From NCBI GenBank assembly GCA_902626065.1, contig CACODT010000002.1:1-64000 (forward strand): 64,000 nt of DNA, read 5' to 3'. Under the pieces are notes generated by a model. It made no database searches, was not told where the DNA came from, and saw nothing but the letters and a program-made list of their open reading frames with translations. This document shows, in pieces, positions 55,051-64,000 of the stretch (position 1 is its first letter; each line of letters starts with the position of its first letter). The position numbers were made by a program, and so were the translations under genes. This DNA comes from an uncultured Candidatus Actinomarina sp. (GTDB lineage Bacteria > Actinomycetota > Acidimicrobiia > Actinomarinales > Actinomarinaceae).

Positions 55051-58017
55051 ATGGCACAAATTCATGAACTTGAAACGAAATCACGATTTGGTACAAGATA
55101 TATAGTTGGAATTATTTTAACAATTTCAACTCTTCTAGTTGCGGGATGGATAGGTTTTTTTGTTTTCTTACCTATCAAATCTGCGATGAGTACCGTTTAT
55201 GAATTAGAAGAAAGATTTTTACCAAGAGCAGAAGGAATGGTTTTAGATTTTGTATCACTTTCGGAACCATCAATAATTATTACAAGTGACAATATAATTT
55301 TAGACGAATTACATGATGGTTTGAATCGTGACCCTATAAAATTAACAGATGTTCCCCCTTTTGTAATTAATACTCTATTAGCTGCAGAAGACAGTAATTA
55401 TTATCAACATGAAGGTGTAGACTTTATAGCAATTTTGAGTGCAGTGTTAGACAATCTGAGAGGAGTGACTAGGGGTGGTTCAACCATTACATCACAGGTT
55501 GCAAAACAATCATTCGTTGGTGATGAGATTTCTATAAGAAGAAAAGTTGCTGAAGCTGTAGTCGCAGCAGAATTAGAAAGAAGATACACTAAAGATCAGA
55601 TTTTAGAATATTACATAAATTCTATTTATTGGGGCTCAGGAGCTTACGGATTACAATCAGCAGCACTTGAATACTTTAATAAAGAAGTATCAGAACTTAC
55701 ACTAGATCAAGCTGCAACTCTCGTTGTAATAATTCGAAGTCCTGCTTATTACAATCCAAGGAAATATCCCGAGAGAGTTCTAGATAGAAGAAATAATGTC
55801 TTAGATATCATGTTAAAAGAGGGCTTCATTGTTGATATTCAACATAGATCAGCAAAACTTGCATCACTTGTAATTGCTGAGCCAAATATTATTGAAAACA
55901 ACGCAGAACATGTATCTGCAGAAGTTAAAAGACAATTACTTAATGATCCACAGTTCGCTTTTTTAGGAAATAACAAGGAGGATAGGAAGAAAAAACTTTT
56001 TGGCTGCCCATCAGATGATACAACCTGTACAGGAGGTGGTGGATTAAAAATTTTCATAACTGTTAATCTTGAATTACAAGAACACGCAAACTCAATTCTT
56101 AATAAATGGGTACCCTCTTCTGCTGATGAAGATAGCGAGATTGAAGATGAGCCGAAACCAACAGGTGTAATCACCTTATTAAACAATTACACGGGTGCAA
56201 TAGAAGTGATGGCTTCCGGAATACCTTTTGATGAAGAGCAATATAATCTAGCAACACAGGGTAAAAGAAATCCTGGATCTGCTTTTAAACCAATCACTTT
56301 ACTAGCAGCATTGGAAACAGGATCTCAATTATATAGTTATAGGGATTCAAGATCTCCAACAGAAATTGATTGTGGATACCCGTGCGCACCTGATGGTATT
56401 GGAACTAATTGGGTTGTAAGAAATTATGGAACATCAATAAAAGCTGATAGATACATTAATAATATTGCAGCACAAGATCGTGCTATTGAGCTTGAGTGTG
56501 TTGGATATCATATTGAGGAAATTAAAAACAAAGACTTTATAGAACAATTTCCTTTGGCAGAAGGTCTTGATGATATTGAAGAAGAGATTGATAAATTATT
56601 AGAAATTGGTAAAGCATTAAATCAATTTGATGAAGAAGGTGTTCCGATTATCTATAGTGACAACGAAAATATAGAAAAAGAAGAAAACCAAACTGTTATT
56701 TCAGATGAATTATTAATTGACGAGCAAAACAATTTAATACAGATAGACCTTGAAAATGAAAAACAATATATTTATAAACCTTGTCAAGATAAATCTGAAT
56801 ACAACAGATCTATAAAATTACTAGATACCTCTGGAATGGTATCTCTTGAAGAAGCAACAAGAAGATCTATAAATACGGTTTTTGCTCAATTGGCATCCGA
56901 AATTGGTGGAGAAAAATTAGCAAGCACCGCGAAGAGAATTGGTATTGATTCAGAATTAGAACCTGTCATTTCACTTACCCTTGGTGCTGGTGCAGTAACA
57001 CCTGTTGAATTAGCTTCTGCTTATTCTTCATTTGCGACAAATGGTAAATTGGCCCCACCATACTTAATAGAGAGAATTGAAGATTCAAACGGTCAATTAC
57101 TTTACAAACACATCATATCTACAAGGACTAGCATTCCAGATCCAGCTGCTGCCGCAGCAGTTCGAAAAACCTTAGAAGTTGCAGCTCAATTTGGTACTGG
57201 AACTAGAGCTGTATTAAATGATAGACCAATAGCTGGTAAAACAGGTACACATCAAGGATTTAGAGAAGCATGGTTTATAGGCTTTATTCCACAGTACACA
57301 TCGTCAGTATGGATTGGTTTTGCCGAGGAACAGTTGCCATTAACTGATGTTGAAATAAATGGAGAGTTACTAAAAAATGTATCAGGAGGAAGAGTACCTG
57401 CTCCTATTTGGAAAGAATTTATGGAAGAGGTTGTTAAAAATTTACCAATTGAAAATTGGCCTGAAGATCCAATCGATATTGATAGATATTACGAGATTCC
57501 AAAAATTGAAATTCCTGAATTAGTAGGCCTAAATGTTCTTGATGCTGAGGAAATTGCTTTTTCAGGATATATCTTACCTACAATTAATCTAATTGATTCT
57601 GAAGAAGCTCCAGGATTAGTTCTAAAACAAAATGTTAAAAACTGTAATCGAGATGGTGATTCGGATGAATCAGAGGAAGATGATGACTCCGAAAATAATA
57701 GTAATGAAGAAGAAGATGATTGTATTGGTGTTGAAATGCCAGAGGGTACAGAAGTAATTCTTGAAGTATCGGGAAAAAAATTTACTGCTGACTTACCAAA
57801 TATTCCCCCTTGTGAATATACAATAAATGAGGCTGAAAGTTTGGTCAAAGAATTTATGAGAGAAACTAATGTAATTTTGTTCCTTAAAAATACATTCGAA
57901 TTAACTGATTTAATCAACTGTGAAGGAAAAGTTATAGGGACAAATGTCGAACAGGGTGGAAGTGTTTCTACAGGAGATACTCTAAATTTTATTATTGGAA
58001 GTAGAAGCGAAGATTAA
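55051..58017 (+). CDS. Class A penicillin-binding protein (PBP1A-like) with C-terminal PASTA-like domains
   Basis: LLAAEDSNYYQHEGVDFIAILSAVLDNLRG..GGSTITSQVAKQ; transpeptidase NPGSAFKPITLL, RRSINTVFAQLA, AGKTGTHQGFREAWFIGF. Confidence 0.95.
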   Translation: MAQIHELETKSRFGTRYIVGIILTISTLLVAGWIGFFVFLPIKSAMSTVYELEERFLPRAEGMVLDFVSLSEPSIIITSDNIILDELHDGLNRDPIKLTDVPPFVINTLLAAEDSNYYQHEGVDFIAILSAVLDNLRGVTRGGSTITSQVAKQSFVGDEISIRRKVAEAVVAAELERRYTKDQILEYYINSIYWGSGAYGLQSAALEYFNKEVSELTLDQAATLVVIIRSPAYYNPRKYPERVLDRRNNVLDIMLKEGFIVDIQHRSAKLASLVIAEPNIIENNAEHVSAEVKRQLLNDPQFAFLGNNKEDRKKKLFGCPSDDTTCTGGGGLKIFITVNLELQEHANSILNKWVPSSADEDSEIEDEPKPTGVITLLNNYTGAIEVMASGIPFDEEQYNLATQGKRNPGSAFKPITLLAALETGSQLYSYRDSRSPTEIDCGYPCAPDGIGTNWVVRNYGTSIKADRYINNIAAQDRAIELECVGYHIEEIKNKDFIEQFPLAEGLDDIEEEIDKLLEIGKALNQFDEEGVPIIYSDNENIEKEENQTVISDELLIDEQNNLIQIDLENEKQYIYKPCQDKSEYNRSIKLLDTSGMVSLEEATRRSINTVFAQLASEIGGEKLASTAKRIGIDSELEPVISLTLGAGAVTPVELASAYSSFATNGKLAPPYLIERIEDSNGQLLYKHIISTRTSIPDPAAAAAVRKTLEVAAQFGTGTRAVLNDRPIAGKTGTHQGFREAWFIGFIPQYTSSVWIGFAEEQLPLTDVEINGELLKNVSGGRVPAPIWKEFMEEVVKNLPIENWPEDPIDIDRYYEIPKIEIPELVGLNVLDAEEIAFSGYILPTINLIDSEEAPGLVLKQNVKNCNRDGDSDESEEDDDSENNSNEEEDDCIGVEMPEGTEVILEVSGKKFTADLPNIPPCEYTINEAESLVKEFMRETNVILFLKNTFELTDLINCEGKVIGTNVEQGGSVSTGDTLNFIIGSRSED

Positions 58018-59369
58018 TTTAATTTTTTAAAAAATTCATAGAGAGATAATACTCCAAATCCAGTAGCACCTTTTCTGTTATCAGATCTTGCAGGACCAGC
58101 TATATCAAGATGTACCCAATCATTATCGCCAATAAATTCTTTAAGAAGTAGTGCAGCGGTAATTGCACCACCAAATCTTCCACCAGTATTTTTCATGTCC
58201 GCAAGGTCAGAATCTATTAGTTTTCTGTACCCGTCGAATAATGGTAGTGAATGAAAGATTTCATGTATCTCTTTTGATGATTCGATAAATTTTGTTTCTA
58301 AATCAGCATTATTTGATAATGTTGCTCCAATATCTAAACCTAAGGCGACATATGAAGCTCCAGTTAAAGTTGCAATATCACAAATTAGATCTGGATTTTT
58401 CTCCGATGCAAATGCTAGAGCATCAGCCATAATTAGTCTTCCTTCTGCATCAGTATTCATAACTTCAATAGTTTTGCCATTTCTTGTTACCAATACATCT
58501 CCAGGTCTTATTGCAGATCCACTAATCATGTTCTCAACAATTGGTGTATAAACTGTGAGTCCAATATCAACATTCGATCTAGCTACTAAGTTAATAACTC
58601 CCCAAGCACTTGCTGCACCTGTCATATCAGTCTTCATTGTTTCCATACCTGAAGGACTTTTAAGTGAGTACCCCCCTGTATCAAAAAGAACACCTTTGCC
58701 AATTAAAGCCACCTGATATTTGGCTTTTGAATTATATTTACCTACTAAAAAGTACGGAGGCCTATCAGATCCTTTTCCAACTCCTAAAACTCCACCAAAA
58801 TTGTTTTCCTCAAGCCATTCTTTGTCGTGTACCTCTACTTCTATTCCAGAGGAATCAACTAATTCTTTTACTTTATCAATAAATACTTCCGGTGATTTAT
58901 CTAATGCAGGTGTATTTATCAAATCTCTTACCCAAAAAATTGAACTCTGTTTTATATCATTTTCAAAAGTATCTTCATCCTTAAATGAAATAGAATTTAT
59001 GGTAGAATTTTCTTCAGATTTATAAGCATTAAACTTATATTGTGAATATAAAATTCCATCAATTACTAATGATTTATCTTTATCTAAATTAAGAAAATTA
59101 ATAACTGAATCCGATTCAATTTTTGATCCAATCGAAATACCAATATCATAGAAATTAACAATTGCATCGTCATCACCTAAACCAACTAAGAATGTTTTAT
59201 TTTCATTTTTAGAATATGAAGGAGGAACTAAAAGTATTTGGTTTAATTTACCTTTGAAAGAGTGAGTATCACAATATTCTTTAAATTGATTTTCATCAAA
59301 AAATTTTTCAAAATTATTTAATTCATTATTTGTAAAAAGAACATCAATATTCATTTGCTTGGAGTCCAT
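58014..59369 (-). CDS. pepA: Leucyl aminopeptidase (M17)
   Basis: VALIGKGVLFDTGGYSLK; KTDMTGAASAWGV; MNTDAEGRLIMADALAFA. Confidence 0.94.
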   Translation of the reverse strand: MDSKQMNIDVLFTNNELNNFEKFFDENQFKEYCDTHSFKGKLNQILLVPPSYSKNENKTFLVGLGDDDAIVNFYDIGISIGSKIESDSVINFLNLDKDKSLVIDGILYSQYKFNAYKSEENSTINSISFKDEDTFENDIKQSSIFWVRDLINTPALDKSPEVFIDKVKELVDSSGIEVEVHDKEWLEENNFGGVLGVGKGSDRPPYFLVGKYNSKAKYQVALIGKGVLFDTGGYSLKSPSGMETMKTDMTGAASAWGVINLVARSNVDIGLTVYTPIVENMISGSAIRPGDVLVTRNGKTIEVMNTDAEGRLIMADALAFASEKNPDLICDIATLTGASYVALGLDIGATLSNNADLETKFIESSKEIHEIFHSLPLFDGYRKLIDSDLADMKNTGGRFGGAITAALLLKEFIGDNDWVHLDIAGPARSDNRKGATGFGVLSLYEFFKKLN

Positions 59370-59902
59370 TCATTTTCAAACTCTCTTGCTAACATCCATA
59401 ACAAATCTGATAGTCTATTTAAATATACAACCACTTGAGAGTCGTCTATTTCAAGATGTCTTTGCCATTTTACGCATTTTCTCTCAGCTCTTCTTGACAC
59501 CACACGGGCCCAATCAAATTTTGAGGAAATCTCATTTTCTCCAGGTACAACAAAATATTGAGGTATTCCATTTTTATCTTCTAGATAATCAATCTCTTCT
59601 TCAAGTTTTAGAATCATTTTTTTTTCAACTAACGTTTTATCTGGTTCTAACTTTTTCCTATTTTGTTTCGTTGTTGCCAACTCTGCACCAACAATAAACA
59701 GTTCTCTCTGGATTCTGAGAACTGATTCTTTAATTTCAATTGGAAGTTGTTTGTCTGCTCTGATTAAACCAATTGCCGCAACAAGTTCATCTACAGATCC
59801 ATAAGCATCTGGAGCTAAATCATCTTTTGAAACCGAATCCCCGAATAGTAATCGAGTTTTTCCTTTGTCACCTTTTTTTGTATATATTCTCATTACTATC
59901 AA
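59351..59902 (-). CDS. ATP:cob(I)alamin adenosyltransferase (PduO type)
   Basis: IYTKKGDKGKTRLLFGDSVSKDDLAPDAYGSVDELVAAIGLIRA; SRRAERKCVKWQ; YLNRLSDLLWMLAR. Confidence 0.93.
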   Translation of the reverse strand: MIVMRIYTKKGDKGKTRLLFGDSVSKDDLAPDAYGSVDELVAAIGLIRADKQLPIEIKESVLRIQRELFIVGAELATTKQNRKKLEPDKTLVEKKMILKLEEEIDYLEDKNGIPQYFVVPGENEISSKFDWARVVSRRAERKCVKWQRHLEIDDSQVVVYLNRLSDLLWMLAREFENEWTPSK

Positions 59903-59909
59903 TATAGTC

Positions 59910-60563
59910 CTAGGACAAAAGTAATAGACCTCCAGATCCTCCTAGTGAGACTATCAATGATAAATAACTTAAGCCTGTTGAGGCCATAACTCCAGTATAA
60001 GATTTTTCTCCTAATGATTTAAATGATGCGAACGATAAAACAGATGTTGATATGAATAAAATTAAAATTACATTTTTAAATATTGTATCAATGTCTTGTC
60101 CTATAAATTCTAAATAAATAAGAGGAACAATAATAAGAGATTGGACTGTTCCTGTAAGGGCTATTTTTTTCATTCCCTCTTTAGATATTGTTGGGTCTAC
60201 TAAGAACCAGTGACCTATCATCATAGATGATAGAACACAGCTAACTAGTGATATTGGAAGCAAATAATTTATAGTTAAATCAATTATCCTTAAATCTAAA
60301 ATATCAAAGATTTCATAGTTTAAGGTTATAAAACTCGCCGAGAAGATATAAGGATGATAGTTTTTTTCTTTAATCAATAAAGTGCTTCCTAATAACAATA
60401 TCCCAATAACAGTAAATACCGTAAAATTTAATAAAATTACGAGTGAGATGATTGATATAAATAAAATGCTAAACCCTTTTCTTGGCTTGATTCGTAAATT
60501 TGAATAAAGAAGATAAGGTATGCAAAATACAAGTAAGACGTAAACAAATATGTTCAATTCCAT
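59910..60563 (-). CDS. Polytopic membrane protein of unknown function
   Basis: ORF with many TM helices; start MELNIFVYVLLVFC at 60563 preferred over 60695, which would overlap the divergent gene. Confidence 0.7.
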   Translation of the reverse strand: MELNIFVYVLLVFCIPYLLYSNLRIKPRKGFSILFISIISLVILLNFTVFTVIGILLLGSTLLIKEKNYHPYIFSASFITLNYEIFDILDLRIIDLTINYLLPISLVSCVLSSMMIGHWFLVDPTISKEGMKKIALTGTVQSLIIVPLIYLEFIGQDIDTIFKNVILILFISTSVLSFASFKSLGEKSYTGVMASTGLSYLSLIVSLGGSGGLLLLS

Positions 60564-60585
60564 ATATCTTTTACAATAACAATAT

Positions 60586-60930
60586 ATGCTCAAGAATATA
60601 AATCTTCTTAAGGTTTTAAAAGCTCTAGTAATATCTTTAATTTTTATTAATGGAGTAAATATCTTATTTGATGGAGGTGATATTACTCTAAACACAAATT
60701 TTTTTATCTCACTTCTTATTTATTCAACACTAAGTTATATCGCTCTTTATGGATATGAATTAAATAAATTAGTTGGATTAATTTTATTTTTATCTATTAC
60801 ATTTCTTTCACCAAATATCTACCCAGACTTTGAAGGTGAACTTTTTCCGGTTACTTATGTTATTTTTGCTTTATTTTTAACCTATTTTTTAGGAATCAGA
60901 TTGTATAAAAAGTGGAAAACAAGTCTCTAA
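60586..60930 (+). CDS. Small membrane protein of unknown function
   Basis: 114 aa, about three hydrophobic segments. Confidence 0.65.
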   Translation: MLKNINLLKVLKALVISLIFINGVNILFDGGDITLNTNFFISLLIYSTLSYIALYGYELNKLVGLILFLSITFLSPNIYPDFEGELFPVTYVIFALFLTYFLGIRLYKKWKTSL

Positions 60931-60967
60931 ATTAAATAAATGATGAAGGGTGAGTTAGAATAAGATA

Positions 60968-63925
60968 ATGTTACGGGGCATCTTTAAGAGATTTCTTTTT
61001 ATTTTTATATTTTCTTTATTGTTTCCGCTCATGACTCAGACAAAATCTTACTCTTTTCCTGTCGTAAAGCATAATACAATTGTAAGCTGTGCAGATAATG
61101 CTGTAGCTCCTCTCACAACAATCACAGATATTCAAACTTATCTTAAATGTAATGGATTTAGTCCAGGTCCTATTGATGGTGTTTCAGGGGGACGTACAAC
61201 TGCTGCAATTAAAACATTTCAAGCATCTGTTGGATTGACAGCAGATGGTGTTGTTGGACCTGCAACTAAACAAGCTATGAGAAGTTACAGTGCTGTTACA
61301 TTCACATTTACCGGCAGTGGTTGGGGTCATGGAGTGGGTCTTAGTCAATATGGAACTAAAGGCCTCACCGAACTTGGAGCAAGTTTCTGCAGTAACACTA
61401 GTTCATGTAATTCTGATGAGGTAGTTAAGTATTATTTTCAAGGTACAAACGTAAAGAATTTAAGTGATATTTCATTGTCATCACCAGATATTGCGTCCAA
61501 CAATAATGCTTTGTGGGTTGGCCTAGCAAGAAATGCAAAAAATATATCACTTACTACATTGCCTTCATCAAGTCCTCCAAGCCTTCAGATCTGCCAGGAT
61601 GGTTTATCAAACACAGCAGGCGTTCAGTTATTTCTTACATCTAGGGGTTTTGAACCAGGTCCAATCGATGGTGCTTATGGAGATAAGACCGCTGATGCTA
61701 TTCGAAGTTATCAAGCTTCAGTTGGTCTTGGTCAAACAGGATCAATCAATGATGAGCTGATGAGCAAGATTAAGTCTGATGCATCAAGTGATGGTCCCTG
61801 CGAATCAATTTGGGGTCCATTAAAAATTGGTGGTGGAGCAACAGTAAACATCATAAACAGTGGTAATGAATGTTATATGACAGGACACCCATTGGTACCA
61901 AAAATAAGGGCAGGTTGCAACATTGGTGTGAAATGGAGTGATGGAGGAAGAATTAGAGTTGGACCAAGAGAGCATAAACATGGAATTTTAAAATTGAGAA
62001 ATAAAAATGTTTCTTCAGGTTTTCACGTTTCATTAGCAGTAAATCTAGAAAAATATCTATATGGATTAGCAGAAATGCCTTCAAATTGGAATGTAAAAGC
62101 TCTCGAAGCTCAAGCATTAGTAGGAAGAAGCTACGCAGTCTTTCATTATCTTGATGAAAATATTCCATCAGCATCTACAAATCTTGATGCTGGCTTAAGT
62201 GAAAAACAAAAAGCATATTGCTGGTGTCATATTGGATCTACAGCTTCAAGCCAATATTATTACGGCTACTTAAAAGAGATATCGGGTCCCAATTGGGTAC
62301 AAGCTGTTAATAATACCTCTGGAAAAGTGATTACTTATGATGGTTCGTATACAAGAAGTAGCGTTATTCAGGCATTTTATTCATCATCTACTGGTGGAAA
62401 AACAAATACAAATGTTGTTGGATTTGGCTCAGCTACTCCATGGCCATATCTTCAAACCGTAGATGATCCGTGGTCAATAGATAATAGAGTTGGTAACGCA
62501 AAAGCAGCTTGGTCATTCGATTTTAATACCTATCAACTTTCAAAAAATATTCTATGTGGAGATACTCCTTGTTTTGATGCTTTAACAGATATTTACGTAT
62601 CTTCAGCTGCTGAGTCAGGAGCAGCTTTAGAAGTAACAATGAAAGGTTTTAAGAATGGTTCACCTAAATCTGTTACGAAGTCTGGGAGAAATATCAAATC
62701 TCAACTAGGATTCAGATCTCATTATTTTAAAACATCTAGTACTTCAGATATTTCTAGTTTAAAAGTGGGACCAGTCCAAGCAAATTCTTCGTCAAGTAAT
62801 AATGGCTCGGAAAATCTCTCATCTGGTGAAACAGCACAGTATGCAACTTCATTTGCAGGATTTAACTATATGGCTAAAGGAGGATTAATTAATGAATGTG
62901 ATGGAAATTCATCGGGTTGCCAAGCCAAATCTTTAACTCGAGAAGAAGCAGCAGCAATAGTAACGGTGGTAGGTGGGGTGTCCCAAGACTCTCCAAATGC
63001 TTATAGTGATGATGATCAAAGCATTTATCAGTCTGCAATAAATGGACTGCCATATTATGGAATGCAGGTTTGTTTTGGAAGTCCATTTGAAATTCTTCCT
63101 AAAGAAACTGTGGCTAGAGATGAGTTTGCATGTTTATTGGTTAAATCAATAAGGGCCGGAACAACAACAAATCTTTCTGGTTCTATTGACAAATACTCGG
63201 ATGAAGGTGCAAGTAAATGGACAAATGAAATAAACACTTTAGCGGCAAACAATGTAATACCTCCATGTAGTTCATTAAGTGATAAATTTTGTCCAAGTAG
63301 AAAAATTTCAATTGGAGAAGTATCTTATATAATAGACAAGCTTGTTGGCAAATCTCTTGTATCAAGCGATTTGTTTAATTCTTCTCCATTTAATAACTCA
63401 TGGGAGCCTTCTGGTGGTGAAGTTGAAAATGTGGCTGAAACTGCTGTTTCAAATCCAAATGCAGGAAATGATGCTTGTGTTCCCAAAGACAACACAGCAA
63501 TCATTATCAATTCAGTACTAGACGTCCAACAATTTCTTGTAAATAATGGATTTAATCCGGGACCTGTAGATGGACAATCTGGTCCAAAAACAAAAGCCGC
63601 AATAAAAGAGTTCCAACAAAAAAATGGTTTATTTGCTGATGGAATTGTCGGTAACAAAACAAAAGCTGCAATGAAAACTTACACAGGTTGCGAATCAGGA
63701 AATGTTTGTAAAGCAAGGGACAATACTGGTGCGAAACTAGATAGCGTTGCAGGAGTTCAAACATTTTTAGCAAACAACGGATTTAATCCTGGAATCATTG
63801 ATGGAGAAATGGGTTCCTATACGAGAGAAGCAATTAAAGCATTCCAAAGAAAAGTTGATTTAATTCCTGATGGAGTTGCAGGCACAAGAACCAAAAATGC
63901 AATGAAAGCTTATACTGGTTGTTAA
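60968..63925 (+). CDS. SpoIID/LytB-domain secreted protein with four PG_binding_1-like domains and SLH-like region
   Basis: Signal peptide; FTGSGWGHGVGLSQYGTKGL; LYGLAEMPSNWNVKALEAQALVGRSYAVFHY; four copies of NGFxPGxIDGxxGxxTxxAIKxFQ...DGVxGxxTKxAM; SLH-like FxDEGASKWTNEINTLAANNVIPP. Confidence 0.93.
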   Translation: MLRGIFKRFLFIFIFSLLFPLMTQTKSYSFPVVKHNTIVSCADNAVAPLTTITDIQTYLKCNGFSPGPIDGVSGGRTTAAIKTFQASVGLTADGVVGPATKQAMRSYSAVTFTFTGSGWGHGVGLSQYGTKGLTELGASFCSNTSSCNSDEVVKYYFQGTNVKNLSDISLSSPDIASNNNALWVGLARNAKNISLTTLPSSSPPSLQICQDGLSNTAGVQLFLTSRGFEPGPIDGAYGDKTADAIRSYQASVGLGQTGSINDELMSKIKSDASSDGPCESIWGPLKIGGGATVNIINSGNECYMTGHPLVPKIRAGCNIGVKWSDGGRIRVGPREHKHGILKLRNKNVSSGFHVSLAVNLEKYLYGLAEMPSNWNVKALEAQALVGRSYAVFHYLDENIPSASTNLDAGLSEKQKAYCWCHIGSTASSQYYYGYLKEISGPNWVQAVNNTSGKVITYDGSYTRSSVIQAFYSSSTGGKTNTNVVGFGSATPWPYLQTVDDPWSIDNRVGNAKAAWSFDFNTYQLSKNILCGDTPCFDALTDIYVSSAAESGAALEVTMKGFKNGSPKSVTKSGRNIKSQLGFRSHYFKTSSTSDISSLKVGPVQANSSSSNNGSENLSSGETAQYATSFAGFNYMAKGGLINECDGNSSGCQAKSLTREEAAAIVTVVGGVSQDSPNAYSDDDQSIYQSAINGLPYYGMQVCFGSPFEILPKETVARDEFACLLVKSIRAGTTTNLSGSIDKYSDEGASKWTNEINTLAANNVIPPCSSLSDKFCPSRKISIGEVSYIIDKLVGKSLVSSDLFNSSPFNNSWEPSGGEVENVAETAVSNPNAGNDACVPKDNTAIIINSVLDVQQFLVNNGFNPGPVDGQSGPKTKAAIKEFQQKNGLFADGIVGNKTKAAMKTYTGCESGNVCKARDNTGAKLDSVAGVQTFLANNGFNPGIIDGEMGSYTREAIKAFQRKVDLIPDGVAGTRTKNAMKAYTGC

Positions 63926-64000
63926 TTCAACAAACTTCTTATATCATCACTAATTTTTTTGGCACTAAAGTTAAATCTTTCAGTTAGCTCTTCAATTGGA
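63922..64000 (-). CDS. C-terminal fragment of a CDS running off the right edge, product unknown
   Basis: Reverse strand ...PIEELTERFNFSAKKISDDIRSLLN*; stop overlaps the convergent stop of 60968..63925. Confidence 0.5.
   Translation of the reverse strand, partial: PIEELTERFNFSAKKISDDIRSLLN

Noticed and set aside
1-64000. Prophage, transposon, defence island or rRNA operon
   Set aside because: No transposase, integrase, phage structural, restriction/toxin or rRNA signatures recognised; gene order is compact and housekeeping.

Overview
64 kb of a compact, AT-rich bacterial chromosome. WhiB, DUF3107, F420-biosynthesis genes and a class E-type sortase domain suggest an actinobacterium, possibly a streamlined marine lineage (inference). 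Most of the window is housekeeping: hom-thrC, prs-glmU-tRNA-Gln-ispE-rsmA-tatD, mscL, tmRNA, smpB/ftsX/ftsE/prfB/secA, ahcY, sugar-nucleotide and glycosyltransferase genes, cofD-cofE, a prpC/prpD-like pair, PBP1A, pepA. The most interesting items are these. (1) A ~2867-aa surface protein (2860..11463, -) with about 18 Cys-bracketed repeats, an internal LAATG-TM-RKRK sorting signal, a second TM and a C-terminal class E-like sortase domain: substrate and sortase in one polypeptide. (2) An AhpD-like gene split by an in-frame TGA exactly at the second Cys of E-x11-C-x2-[C/U]-x3-H, followed by a GGUC-loop hairpin resembling a bacterial SECIS: a candidate selenoprotein missed by the ORF track (31473..32036, +). 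(3) A prfB gene whose 5' end is hidden behind a programmed +1 frameshift (AAGGAG TAT CTT TGA C). (4) Several secreted HExxH metallopeptidase-like proteins with Thr-rich linkers, including a paralogous pair with a shared extended motif; one member is truncated by the window edge and absent from the ORF track. (5) A tmRNA with a short predicted tag, AKPKLAVAA. All calls are from reading the sequence; no database searches were run.
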